In this document: one piece after another, positions 36,568-48,437 of the stretch
Layout: every line of letters starts with the position of its first letter
Numbering within the stretch: position 1 is the first letter of the stretch
DNA from: Colius striatus
Taxonomy: Eukaryota > Chordata > Aves > Coliiformes > Coliidae
Assembly (NCBI RefSeq): GCF_028858725.1
Contig: NC_084775.1
Span: forward strand, 15,707,597-15,771,596
Length of the DNA stretch: 64,000 bases
Direction: 5' to 3'
Made by a program: the position numbers and the translations under genes
Notes under the pieces: generated by a model
Database searches by the model: none
Told to the model about the DNA's origin: nothing
The model's input: only the letters and a program-made list of their open reading frames with translations

Positions 36568-38165
36568 ATGGCAACGAGAATAGAAATAAATTCCACTCTG
36601 GCATCTTTGACGGCGGTACCTGACTTAAATGAAATCAGAAACGAGGATAAATCACAGCGGGTCTATGTAAGTGTGCTTTCAGATGCAAGTATCAAGACAA
36701 AGGAGGCTTCAGCATCGCTGGCTCTTGAAGAGAAGAGCATGTTTGGGAGTACTTTGAGATCTGCAACAATGCCATCGCTGGGTTCAAGGCCGAGACTCTT
36801 CCCAAAGCCTTTTTCTAAAGAGAAGTCTTCAGATACTTTTGCAAATGTCAAACCCCCTGTTCCAGCTTTCAGATCAAGTAGCCTTATCAGAAAGGCCACT
36901 GAAGAAACGTCACCTGTTAAGGTATTAAGTGGAAATGTTCCTCCATTAGTAGATCAGAAAGTAATTGAAAATAAAGCTGGCCATGAAGTAGTCACAAACG
37001 TGACTTTCTGTGCTGGTCCCAGTGCAAATACTGTCATTCTTTTTGAGGCAACAGGCACAGAGCAATCAAAGGTAAGCCTGGCCCAGGAAAAAAGGGCTGC
37101 TGATGACCGCAGAGTATTTAGTACCGTGCAAACAAAAGAGCTTCAGTGCAATGCAAAGCTGGAGAAACCATCTCAGCAGCCTGAGACACCCAGAAGCCCT
37201 GAAGGGTCTCTCCGGAGACAGATGTCGCTTTCCTCCAGCCTTAGACCGGTCTCTTGGAACTCCCTCAAAACTGGTGAAAAAAAACATGCCCATGAAGATC
37301 ATCCAGGGGAGAAAAACAGTGATGATGCAAATAACATCAACAGTAAAGTCGATTTCTCGATTGATGTGCAGCAAAGGCCAAAACACAGACCAGTATCTGC
37401 AATTTTTCTGGAGTCGTTACGAGATCAAAAGGATCACAGCCTGGAAACCTCTGAGGAGAAGTCTCCTACAGAGAAGTCCTCGGCCAGAAAACCAAGGCCT
37501 TTGTCCATGGACCTGACAGCAAAGTTTGAACATAAAGATCTTTCCTCTTGCAAGACTTACTCATCTCAAGAAAGCAAGGAGAATGTGTCGATCGTGTCTT
37601 TTGCTGATGGGAGCTGTCACAGTCGGCTCGAAACGGGGCCAAAAACTCTAGAACCGGAATGTAATAAAGGCAGTTCCTCCAAAACCACTGTGAGGTGCAG
37701 TGGTCAGGACATTGGCATCCTAAATAATGGGAAATACCTGTGGGAAACAAAGCTTAAATCTAAAACTGAACAAACTGAGACAAAACCAGAAATAGTGACT
37801 AACTTGCATGCTTCTGAGAGAAGCCATGAAACCATTAGTGAAAGCAGAACTGATAAAGGGGCAAGAAGACCGGATCAGAAGGAAACTTTGGTGTTTCCAG
37901 GCTGTGAAAGCCCCACAGCTTCTTCAGAAACAGAGAATAACATCGTGAGAGGTAGTGTTAAAAAACACATTAGTTTGTTTACTTCCGAACATCCCGGTCC
38001 CTCGGTGGATACAGAGCTGCTCCTGTCACCTGCTGAGAGGGAAAGCAGATGTGTGAGCATCCAACAGAGAATCAAAGAACTGACAACAGAACCTGCTGAC
38101 CTTAAGCCAGGAAACCCACGCAGGTCGCTTCAGTCACGGCCCCTGTCAGCGGACTTGACAAAGAT
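36568..38165 (+). CDS. KIAA1671: KIAA1671 first coding exon
   Basis: The exon starts at 36515 (acceptor tttgccttttcttttttgcag) and its coding part is 532 codons plus two bases. The donor is AAGAT|GTAGGT at 38166. Four R-P-[VL]-S motifs occur at residues 226 (RPVSW), 274 (RPVSA), 310 (RPLSMD) and 524 (RPLSAD). The last reads on into the next exon as LTKMFSSPTSSS. If the intron were retained, the frame would stop at once (ATG TAG), giving a 533-residue protein. Confidence 0.93.
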
Positions 38166-41100
38166 GTAGGTTGCAGAGAAGGTCTATTTAATCCTCTTAA
38201 TTTATCTCACTCAGTAACATTTGTGCTCTTGGTACAGTATAATAACTGATCACTTTGGCTTCACTAAATGTAATTATACTGTTATTCTTGAGTCTCTTTC
38301 CCACCTCTTCCTATCCCCAAAAAAGAGAAAATGGAATGAAATGTACCCTGACAACAGCTACAGAAACCCCAGTGCTGCCAGTACTGTGGCCTTTGCTTAG
38401 TGCTGTAGCTGTGTATCTGTTGTTATCTGTTAGCATTTCAAAATGCATGATATAATAGACAAGGTGAGCATTGCAGGCTGCAAGCTTCTGGATTTATGAG
38501 AAAGCAAAGAATGGTTATCCCATCTTTAACAGTGGTGTGGAGAGCCAGGTTTTCAGCCAGCCAGGCATCTTATTTTGCTATCATAGTAAAGCCTAAAGAT
38601 CTATGATGCCTGTTCAGCCTAAGCTGGGGCAGTGAGCAGGGTGACTATGGGACTACCAGACTTGCTAATGCTTACATACAACACAAGGAAAATATAATCT
38701 TGTCTGGTAAAAGGAGATTTAGTCCAAGATAAAACCTGTTCTCTCAGTACAAAGTTGGGTAACTGATCATACAGATGTGTTTGTGACTGATGGAGTGCTC
38801 TGGGCATGCTGCTATGCTGCCTGGGGCCGTGCTGCAGGGCCTGCTGCTGTCTGGGGAGCTCCTTGGTGGTGGCAAAGGCTTAAGGAAAGAAGGGGTTTGG
38901 TAGTGCAAAGGAAGTGTTCTTCACAGAACAACAAGGCAGGTGGGTGGCTAACAGAACCTGCTTTGTGGATGCTGGAACAGTAGCATTTTTGAGCAAACCT
39001 TCATCTTTTAACATTGTGATCAAAATGAAGATGTTTAACTGAGGCACAAGAGTATCTCTCTCGTGTTTCATCATGTATCTCTAAATGTTACAGCATACAT
39101 AAGCTTCATAGCTAACCAGTGTTCAGGAAACAACAATCCTTTGGTCTACGTACAATTAAACCACCCAATACTTACTATGCAGTGGTGATGTTTGTCCTTT
39201 AAGAACCATAATTGATTGGATAATTTCTACCCGTTGTCTTTGGTAGGAAGTGCATCTGCTAACTAACCAACTGGAATAAGGGAAGTAACAAAAGTCTTTT
39301 GTTCTAGGTTTTCAAGTCCAACATCGAGCAGCGCAGCAAAGGCCGAGAAACCGGCTGAAACTAGAAACGACTCTGTCACTGAAATGCAAGAGAACAGGGT
39401 AAGGAAAGGGCAGCATCAGATGTGGTCTCCACTCTTCTGTCTCTCATGTGTCTTTATCAATTGATAACTTCAAAATGGGTGTTGAGAGTACGAAGAGTGA
39501 ACTGACCCTGATAGGTTTAGCTGTGTAAGTGCCTTTGGGATAAAGCACAGGAGTGTCACCTCCAGGGTTTCCAGTTGAATACATGCAGTGGTACAGAATG
39601 AAAAGTATTTTGTGTCCTATTTTAAAGAGACTTTTCATGCACAAAGCCCCAGAGTCAATCAGCTGTGGCATTATGGTTTTGTGTAGTGATTATCCTTTCT
39701 TTTCTCTAAGCATAGTGTTAGCATTATGCATTTGTACATCTAAGGCACAACTCCTTGCTAAATCCTTGGTCTCAGTGCATACAGAGTCAGAGAAGATGAG
39801 TGTGTTTACCTTGTGCAGCCTGTGTTGCACAGAGTAGGTGCAAGTGAGTTTATCTTAAAACTTTATTACACATCTTTCAAATAAACTGCCTTAACTGTGG
39901 AATGTTCTTGTTCCAGAGCAAGGAGGTGAAGCTTGCCCATGGCACAGACTTCACTGAGGCACGTGCTGCTGGGAGCCCGTGGAAACCCCGGCAGATCTTA
40001 AAAATAACCAATAAACCTGATCAGACAGAGAGGAAAGGAAACTTCCTTGGAGATGGCCAGCACTTCTCTCAAAGTGAAAGCTCTGTCTCATACACAAGCA
40101 ACCTGGAGAAACCCCTAAAATCAAGCACACTTCCAGAAAAGGTCTGTGTTAAAACTGTCCGAGCCACCATGTTTGACCACAACGTTCAGAGGCACAACAT
40201 CGCTGCTGATCAGCCTGGAACTGATTCTGCCCTGAAAATGAATCATGAGCTTGAGGTAAAGCATGATGTGGTGACCCTGGGGCACAGCAGGCGATCGTGG
40301 ATGGGAGAAGTGGAGGAAGCCACTGGTATGAAGGAGTATCACAAGCAACCTGATTCATCAAAGCACACAGCAGACGTGGAAAAAGGTGGAAAACCAGCTT
40401 GTTCAGGTGAAGACAAGAAAATGACTTTGGGAATTCTGCTGGGAAAACCTGTGGGTGAGAAAAGTGAAAAACTCCCTCGTAAAAGTGTGGAGGACTCTCT
40501 AAGTTACCAAAGAATAGAGCCAAGGTATGAAATCTTTCAGACGTGTGGCGAGAGAGCTCTTAGTGAAGCCATTACAATGGCTCCTGAAAAAAAGGCCATG
40601 ACACTCAGAACTAGGAAGTCATCTGTGAAAGAGAATAAAACACAGGAGGATGTTTCACACGCTGGCCAGTCACCTAGGGCAGTTAGTAAAACTCTGTACT
40701 TGAAAGCAGATAACGTTATTTCAGAAGCTAGAGACACAAAAGTTTTCACAAGCAAGTCAGAGCTGAGAGAACCTAATGGGGTTTTCTCCAGTGAATGCAC
40801 TTTGCCTGAACAGAGAAAAGACTCTGATAAAACTGAAACTGATCCCATGTTAACACCTTATTCTACAAACAAAAGTCATTGTTTGAGAATGAATGAACAG
40901 CTAAACAAACTACAGTCTGAAATAAGAAGTGAAGTCTCTTCTGTGGGTAAACCAGAGATGTCTGATGTGCTGAAATGCACTTCTGAGAGGAGGAGTTTTA
41001 GACCAGGTGGAACAGAGAGCTATGAATTCAGAACCCACTTTGATCCTGAAGTTATGTCAAAAAGTTTAAGCAAACATGAGCCCCAGCCCTCTTCAGTGCT

Positions 41101-43871
41101 TTCAAGTGGACAGTTCTGTAAATCTTCCAGTAGCCACCACCTTGGTACAAAAGTACTAACTGTGAATAAAGAGGAATCCAGGGCCTTTGGTTTGAGAAGT
41201 CCAGACTTCAATTGCAAAGAGCAAGGCTTTGACTTACATAGTACAGCTCATGAAAACAGTGAAAAAATCAGAGCTGTAGATACAGAAGAAAAAGTCAGGA
41301 GAAGCAGAAGTAGCGTTTCTGACCTGAGGATTTCTGAAAGGTGGAGAAGGAGAACCTTGCCTCAGGATTCTGTCAAGACAGAAAATGTTGTCTGGCTCGC
41401 TCCTGAAAACATCAGGCGGCTGAGTCAGATGGATTCATTGCAACTGGATGAGGGCTCAGTGAAAAAGAGAAGCACAAAAAGCAAAGAAGGGCTAGAAGGG
41501 AATGAGACAAACCAAACTGCTCCTGGCAGTCCTGATGATTGCTTGAAAAATCAGAGTTCTGCCTTTGAGCCAAAGGCAACTTATTTTGCAGTGACTTATC
41601 AGGTTCCTGGTAACAAAAGAGAGAAAAGCTTTGTTGGTACTACTGGTGCGAATGAAGCTAACACAATTTCCAGCTCCAGGGAGGGAACAACAATTAATCT
41701 GGACCCTGTTTTTCCTGGAAGGTCCAAACCTTTATTGCAGCAACCAAATAAAAATGTGATGAGTACAAATTGTAAAGAAGACTCCCAGGAAGTGCCTGTT
41801 CACCAGAACTGGGGCAGAGGAGATGACAAAGGTGATAGTTTGTCCAAAAACATTGCATTTAGTAATTTTCATGGATCTAGGAAGGGTAACCAGCAGTGTC
41901 ATGAAAGAGGTCTGGATGACAAAGAGAAAATGAGAGATGCTGATGCTTTCCTGTTAAACCAAGATCTGGAAAATACAGTGCAAACTGATCTCAAAAGTAG
42001 CAGAAGGAAAGTCTCCTCTTTCCATGAACCCAGATCCCCCCTGTGTTTTGCACAGTTCCATAGAGACAGTGAACCAGGCCCCCAGAACAGGAGTGGAAAT
42101 AGCTGTGGTTTCTCTGGGAAGAAGTCTGAGGATGGCTACAGATCCCAGATTCTTGATATTGATGCACTTATGGCAGAATATAAGGAAGAGGCAGCAAAGG
42201 CCAGTAATACTCAAGACAAGGTCTCTGAAGATCACAGTTCATTTAGTAGGGAGAAACCAAAGACCAAAAGCAGTGTAGCAGATAGGATGAGCTCTTCCTA
42301 TAGCTGGAAAGAGTGGAAGGGATCAGATCACTATTCTGTTAACAGCAAACAAGGTGACTGTACAGAAGACTACTACAAACCAGAGCAGTTAGTCCTTAAT
42401 GAAAAGAGCAAAGAGAAGCCGGAATCATGTAGCCCTGAATTTGAGAAACAAAAGTCCAAAGACAGAAAGTTCATCCCTCCTTACTGGGGAAATCCCAGCA
42501 GCTCTTCAGAGAAATGTGTAAATTCACCACTGGAGCTCTCTAGGAAGAAAACTTTCATTGTTGATGAGGATGAAGAAGTGAATTTAACTTCCAGGAATCA
42601 AAGTTCACAGTTCATAATTGATAAGGTACAGCCTATAAATGCAGGTGGTACAGACCAAAGATGGGAAGTCAGTTTTGCTTCCAAGATGTCCATAAAGTCA
42701 GACGATGGTTTCTTACAGAAGAAGTTGGTCACAAAAGAACAGTTCTTTGAGGTGTCCCCGGAAGGTGACTGGAGCAAAACTGTGGCAAGGAGCTCTGTAA
42801 CGAGGACCAAAGACAATGCAAGTAGGATGAGCTGTGAGAATGACTCTGCCCATGTAAAAAGTAAAACTGATTGGAAGAACTATACATCTGGCTTGGGAAG
42901 TGCCCCCCCTGATCTGAGACGATCCTACTCAGAAAAGAGCCGCCAAGGGAAAGACAATCTGCAGCTTATGCAGGAAGTGAGGGGAAGGAAGGACCCGTCC
43001 CGAGCCCGGCAGAGCTTCCCCTTGGAGCGTGTGGATAGCGAGTGGAAACACAGGACGTCATCTCGCTCAGAGTCGTTCTTCCATGATGATAAAAAGGTAC
43101 TAACAGATGGTATATAAGTGTTCCCTGTAGCTAAAACAGAAAGGCAGGAGGAGCATTCACGATGGCTCTGGGCTGTTCTTCAGCGTGAGCTCTCACTGTG
43201 CAGTGAGGGAGGGGACACCTCTGTTGCAGTGGAGTTTGTGTCCCGTGGGTTGTGTTTTCTTGAGGAATTTATATTGTATTAGATGACCAGGTTTTTGTGT
43301 CAAGGGTATAAGTATTTATCAATATCGCCACAGAGAGCTCAAAAAAGCTTTAAAATGTGTGCATGCAACTTTCTTAATGCTGTATAGGGCCCTGGAATGT
43401 TAAATGGTTACCTGCAGTTTATAATCATTAGGAAAGTCCACATTTATTAGCTGGCAGCTGTGATGTTGTTGGAGTATGTTTTGGTTTAGTTTTTCTCTTG
43501 AAGGAAGCAAATGATTCTGTTGTTTTCCAGGGCCCTTGTTTGAATGTGGAACTTTGCTGCTGATACTGACTTCAGTGAAATACAAGCAGCTCTCTTAAGA
43601 AGTATCTTAAGTTGGTTATGATGGCTGTAATGGTTTTTCATTCTGTGTTTTCAGCTGTTAACTTCCCCTGTTGTTTTTTTTCAAAAGGATATTTTGCACC
43701 CATGTTTCTGTGTGTTTATATAACATATACAACATCCATAACTTCATCCTACAGGCTTCTAGGAAGGAGTGGACCAAGCCGAGCTCAGACAAACCAGACC
43801 GAACAGACTCTTCATTGGTTTCTACTCTGAGAAGCTGCCACAGTTTTTATAAGGACAGAAGGGCAGATATG
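36568..43871 (+). CDS. KIAA1671: KIAA1671 coding region (four exons; C-terminus not located)
   Basis: Exons 36568-38165, 39308-39398, 39917-43096 and 43755-43871 join in one frame to give 1662 residues. I recognise it as KIAA1671 from its N-terminal MATRIEINSTLASLTAVPDL, the RPLS repeats and its place after SGSM1. The start has a strong context (A at -3, G at +4) and lies 53 bases into its exon. The protein is rich in Ser, Lys and Glu, has no membrane segment or folded catalytic domain, and is predicted mostly disordered. A short conserved-looking motif, ILDIDALMAEYK, begins near residue 1308. Family knowledge: KIAA1671 is related to tankyrase-1-binding protein through its C-terminus; its cellular role is poorly defined. 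The human protein is about 1800 residues, so about 140 C-terminal residues should lie in later exons, probably past 64 kb. Confidence 0.92.
38166..39307 (+). other. KIAA1671: KIAA1671 intron
   Basis: A 1.1-kb AT-rich intron between the first and second coding exons, bounded by GTAGGT and CTAG. I see nothing else in it. Confidence 0.85.
39308..39398 (+). CDS. KIAA1671: KIAA1671 second coding exon (short)
   Basis: The acceptor is cttttgttctag and the donor is AGG|GTAAGG at 39399. The first base completes the ATG codon split by the preceding intron, and 30 full codons follow (FSSPTSSSAAKAEKPAETRN and on to MQENR). It ends in phase 0. Its frame fits the flanking large exons on both sides. Confidence 0.9.
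39399..39916 (+). other. KIAA1671: KIAA1671 intron
   Basis: A 518-base intron before the giant exon. I see nothing else in it. Confidence 0.85.
39917..43096 (+). CDS. KIAA1671: KIAA1671 giant internal exon
   Basis: The acceptor is atgttcttgttccag and the exon is exactly 1060 codons, phase 0 at both ends. The donor, AAG|GTACTA, is weak (positions +4 to +6 differ from GTRAGT). The encoded segment is low-complexity, with many Ser, Lys, Glu and Asp, and no known fold. It contains ILDIDALMAEYKEE near residue 1308 and RRSYSEKSRQGKDN near its end. At 3.18 kb it is far longer than a usual internal vertebrate exon. An ATG frame opening at 39902 lies partly in the intron; the true exon begins at the AGC codon. 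Confidence 0.92.
43097..43754 (+). other. KIAA1671: KIAA1671 intron with weak donor
   Basis: A 658-base intron whose 5' end is GTACTA. Read-through would add only VLTDGI before a stop, so retention would truncate the protein after about 1629 residues. Confidence 0.8.
43755..43871 (+). CDS. KIAA1671: KIAA1671 fourth coding exon
   Basis: The acceptor is acttcatcctacag and the donor is ATG|GTATGT at 43872. It is 39 codons, phase 0 at both ends, and reads ASRKEWTKPSSDKPDRTDSS, then LRSCHSFYKDRRADM. The frame agrees with the preceding exon; the alternative frame meets a stop. Because it is symmetric it could be skipped without a frameshift. Confidence 0.88.
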
Positions 43872-46800
43872 GTATGTTATTTTGCAGTAGATTCTTGGGA
43901 AGGGTCTATGGGGGAGAGAGAAGGGAGCTACAGCCTGGCTTAGTCCATTCTGCACTGTTTTCCTTTTTACAAATACCTGTGGGGGGGAAAAAGTGTGTGT
44001 CCTGCCAGCAGAAGCAGCAGGTGCACTTTGTGGAGGGTAACCTGCAGAGGATGCCTCTCCCTGGGATTCCACCACACTGGCCTATGCCAGATGTTCAGAC
44101 ACAAGACATTAGCCATGCTGCTTGTTCATCTTTCGAAGGGAAGGATTGTAATCCTGGAATCTTTAATGGGTCTGGATCATTATGCATTTTGTTTGTTTCT
44201 CAGTTTAGATAATGAAAATTGGTTCTATACCAGAAAATCTTTTCTGGGAAATGGTGCAGATGAGTGGAACCAAGTCAGAGCCTGAAAAATGATGGGGTTG
44301 GCTTTCTTTCTGTAGGCAATACACAGAGAGCTATTTATTGTGAAGAATAAGAGCTGCCATTTTTTGGTAGTCTGATTTGTCTTTTACATAAGCTCCCACT
44401 TAAAGTTGTCAGGTGATATTCTCCTGATTGCAGAAGGGTTTTCTGACTTTAGCCCACAGATGAAATAGCATCCTGTGTCCAGATGTTGTTCTGAAACACA
44501 GAGCAAAGATCTGGATCTTCCAAAAGTTATATGAAAGATATAAAAATGAACTGTAGAAAATAAAGGATTTGAAACCCCCAGGAACAGCAGAGTGCTGCTG
44601 CCACTGAAATCCTTCCTTACTGGAAGAACTTGTTTTGAACCACTTCAAGTGCTGTGGGTTTGGGGTTTTGGTTGTTTCTGTTTTCTAACCTTGTGCATGG
44701 AAAGATGTTTGATACACTGGCATAACTGCAGTCACTTCAGAGTGCAGTCTGTTATAACTCGACATCTTTGCAGAACTCTCCCATACAAATGGAAAAGAGG
44801 TGACTAAGAGAAAGGTATTGCCGTGCTGTCTGAAGGGCAAATCTCATCTGTCCTCTCAGTCTGCTAGCACACTCGTGTGGTCACTGGATGTATCGCCCTC
44901 TGCAGAAATCCTGTTTTTCTAGTCACGCTGTTTACAGCCCTTTAAGAGCGAATAGACTAAAAGATAAAAGGAAGGAACTGAATTCTTTTTGATCTTGTAG
45001 TGAAGAAAAGCAAAACACACAAACCTACTAGGATTGTGTAAACAGTTGCAGTCTTAAAGCTTCATGTAAGGTGTCCAAGGGCTGGTATTGCTCTCTTTCC
45101 CATTCTTAGTGTGAACTTCAGGTTGAGTGTTCGTCCTGGGGGGAATTTGGCTCAACTGCAGAACTGACAGTTATCATTCAGTCCCTAGAAGTTGTTATAT
45201 GCTATCAGCTGACATTGCAGATGCATGAAGATGTCATGGACAAGGTGGAATATGTCTGAGAAAAGTGCCATCAGAAATAGTGCTGGGATAACTGAACTAT
45301 TCAGGTCGTGTGCTTGGCTGAATATGACTGTCCTGGGCCGACTTGGTCATTGTGTGTGAGGTTACTCAGAACAAACCTTGGGAAGAAAACACTTGCATGT
45401 CCCACATCCACTGGAGCTGGATAGGATCCGAGTGCTGTTCCCCTTTGTGTTGCTTTCAAAAGCCTCACGGTGGTGTGTTTGTTCTGCAGTGCTGTGGTGG
45501 CAAGGAGGGAGCCTGGCCGTGGTGTGTGCAGGCTGTGAGGGAGCAGGTGCCAAGGAGCAGTTTTGATGTGCTTTGGGGAGGTGGGAAACTCACCATGTCT
45601 TTCTGAAGACTCAGAGCAGATTATGTACAACTGAAGCATTTCCTCTGCTTTGTTTTCATTTGGGGAAGGCAGACCTGTGCTGTGCAGGCAGTGCTCTCAG
45701 CAGTGTGGTTCAAGGCCTCCCTCCAGTGGAGAGAAGCCTGTGAGTTGTGTTGGAGTTCAGGGGATGTGGGAGGTGACGGGAGGATTGCACTTCAGTGACA
45801 TATTACCCCTGAATGTAAATGCAACCTGTGTTTCACTTAGTCCACCTTTCAAAGAGGGTTAGAAAGAAGCAAAACAGCTGCTGTTTTGTTTGAGCAGTTT
45901 CTAGTGTATCTGTTCAGTTGTGAAGGTGCTTTTTCTGGTGGCATAGTGGCAGCAAAATACACTGCAGAACATATCACTGGTCGTTCAAGATACTGTTGTC
46001 TTTTTGATGAGACAAGTACTTGAGTGACAAGTTGCTACTTTTATTGTAGAATAAGATATTCCCTTTAATTGCCATTCACTCCTGAAGCAGTGTGCTGAAT
46101 TGTCTTGTCGTGGTTGATATTTGATCACCTCACTGAAATGAAGTTGCATTTAGTGCATCGTTTCCCAGCTGCCAATGATGATAAACAGCTACCTGAACAG
46201 AATTCTCCAGGATAGGTAATGAACTAGGTTTGTATGGATGAATGCAGTTCTAAATGGAAGCAAATACTCTGTATGTTGTGCTTTAGCCCTGCCTGCATCA
46301 CAGTGTAGGTATGAAAATAAAGTGGGCTCTGGACAACTGGGCTTGTAGCTCACCATCAACTGCAAATCCCTCAGGCTCTCTAGCAGGCAGAGCTCAGCTG
46401 CATGGCTTAGGGCCTTGGACTGGTAGGGGGAGCTTTTCCTTCAGACATGGGCTGCAGATTGAGGGACTGTGAGCCTCTGGTGTGACTGCCTGTAAAATGA
46501 TAACGTTACCTGGTTTTGTGGCCTGTCGAAGGACTTGAGGTGATTCAGCTCCATGTTCCCTTAGGAGACTCTAGAGCTGCAGCATCCTCTGGTAAGCCAC
46601 CTGGATTTCAGAAGATGTTTTCAAGTGATGTCTTCCATAAATTGTGATGCCACAGCTGACCCTGGTGTCTAGTTCCCTGACGTTCAGTTCCAAACCTCAG
46701 TCCCTGATGAAGTCATTGTGGCTGATAGGAGTCTTATGAATTAAAAACTGAGGAATGTGTGATGTGGTTTCTCCCCCAGATAGAAGTAATTGTTCTTGCT

Positions 46801-48190
46801 CTGTGGGGCTGAAGGGGTTGCACCTTCCTCTGGAAACAGCAGCTTTAGTGCTGCTATAGTTTATAACCAAACCCACTGCTTTGTGTAGTTAAAAGGGGGA
46901 ACACTTCGGTACTAGAACTGATGTGTTATTTTGAAGTCTTTAGTTATATTTATCTTGTATTGAACTTTGGGTGGTTTTTTTTGTCCTTCAATGAGGAAAA
47001 TTTGGTATCCATATAAAGATAGAGTTATTTGAGACTGTGCTGTGTGGGTGCAGAAGGTTTTGTTTAAGAAAATCATGAGCTGATTCTTAAAAAATATTTT
47101 GGAAATGAACTGCAAGAGAGAGAAGAGAAATACTCTACAGTCATGTGCAGATGAATTTATAGCTTGGCTCGTCACAGTCCACCAGGTGTTTGGTTCTGCC
47201 CATGACAGATCTTGCTCCTGCTTGTTGGAAAGGAAACCTTCTCATCTTCTGGTTGTATAAAGCCTCTAATATTACAGCTCTGGTTCTTCCCAGATGGAAA
47301 CAGATGTACTAAAAACTCATCATGAGCAAATTGTTCTGTTAGTCTAAAAACTGAATGAGCCTGAAAGAAAATGAAAATGATTTGTCAGCTTTGTAAGATC
47401 TTATAGGTGGCCATTAGAAAAGAAGGGGTGTTCTTCCAGAACCAAAATTACAGCCAGAGGAGATTGTGGAGTCCTGGTTGCTGTTTCATGTCATCTCCAT
47501 GTGGTCCTTCCCCTGGAAAGGTGAGGGCTGGAGGAGTGGGGAGTTGGGGGAAAGGCTGTTAGGATCTTCCCCAGACTGGCTTCTCTCAGTTATCCTTCCT
47601 TTTCCCATCAAAACTGGACATGGGTCAAAAAAGTAGGAACAGATAAACTGTTACATTTCCCTTTCTTGCTCTTCACAAAATACCTGTCGTCATTTGGTCC
47701 TTCAGCTCTGCTTCCTATTTCTCAGAACAGCCCACAGGAGGATGACCCAGTGTTGGTTAATAACTCGGTTTGCCCAGGCTTTCTTCCTTTTTTGGTAGTA
47801 TTCGTTTGCTGGGAACATTCCAGTGGTATATAAAAAGACACTTTGTTGTGTCTTATTCCTTCTTGTTCACAAAAGACACATTTATATTAGGAGCAGGAGC
47901 TTTTCTTTCATATGTGATGTTTTTCTTGTATGTTACTGAAAATAAGGTCAGGCAACAACCCCCACAACTGTGGCGGCATTAACAGCGTTTCGTAACCCAG
48001 CCTGCAAAACTGAGTGGGTTTAGAAGCTTCTCTTTCCTTCCAGATGAAGGGGTTTTAGTGTGAAACCCAAAGTACTATTACTAATTCTACACTGACACGT
48101 TATGGGTTGCTGAGAAGGGAGAAGTCTGAGCTTCTGTGTCTGATGCTAATTAACAAGTGGTGAATCACGTGGTGCCGGTGGCTCAGCTAC
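43872..48190 (+). other. KIAA1671: KIAA1671 intron upstream of the internal promoter
   Basis: About 4.3 kb with no exon I can support on either strand and no recognised repeat. Confidence 0.6.
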
Positions 48191-48230
48191 TGTTTATAAG
48201 TAGCCAGAGCATCTGTTAAAGACACAGAGC
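48166..48230 (+). promoter_or_regulatory. KIAA1671: Internal TATA-type promoter of KIAA1671
   Basis: A palindromic E-box CACGTG (48166-48171) is followed by TTTATAAG (48193-48200, a TATA box). This predicts transcription start near 48225, about 160 bases before the ATG of a short exon with a strong donor. A TAATTAA motif is just upstream at about 48148. The spacing and order are those of a regulated, tissue-restricted promoter, unlike the CpG-island promoter at 14 kb. No start-site data are available, so activity is inferred. Confidence 0.55.
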
Positions 48231-48355
48231 TGAGCGTGGTGACGTGGGGCTGGAGCCACAGGCACCAGGCGTCATTCAGGGGGCTTCTGATTGCTCCTGT
48301 CTGCTTTGAACTGCTGCCAGAGGTGGGGGGAGTGGGGAGGCTGCCTCAAACAAAG

Positions 48356-48370
48356 ATGAGTCTGCGTTAA
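48356..48370 (+). promoter_or_regulatory. Four-codon uORF in the leader of the short isoform
   Basis: ATG AGT CTG CGT TAA ends 16 bases before the ATG at 48387. It would be translated first if transcription starts near 48225. Confidence 0.4.
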
Positions 48371-48386
48371 CTCTGTGTTTTGGAAG

Positions 48387-48437
48387 ATGGAGTATTATTA
48401 CTGTCCACGTCTGCTCAAGCTGCTGCAGTATTTGTGG
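48387..48437 (+). CDS. KIAA1671: Alternative first coding exon for a short KIAA1671 isoform
   Basis: An ATG in strong context (A at -3, G at +4) opens 17 codons, MEYYYCPRLLKLLQYLW, ending at a near-ideal donor (TGG|GTAAGTG) in phase 0. The last full-length exon (43755-43871) also ends in phase 0, so both could join the same downstream exons in frame. The isoform would lack the 1662-residue disordered region and consist of this hydrophobic, tyrosine-rich leader plus the C-terminal domain (about 140 residues by comparison with the human length). A four-codon uORF (48356-48370) precedes it. It could instead belong to an unrelated transcript; no acceptor partner was found in the window. Confidence 0.6.

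Noticed and set aside
39902..39916. ATG at 39902 as a separate start for the 1071-codon frame
   Set aside because: The five codons MFLFQ come from the intron polypyrimidine tract and acceptor (atgttcttgttccag). The preceding exon joins in frame at the AGC codon at 39917.
43097..43117. Stop after VLTDGI as the natural C-terminus of KIAA1671
   Set aside because: A phase-0 exon in the same frame follows at 43755 with good splice sites, so this is intron sequence, although retention is possible.
47411..47519. Open frame before AAAG|GTGAGG
   Set aside because: No real polypyrimidine tract at the required acceptor and no similarity to KIAA1671 composition.
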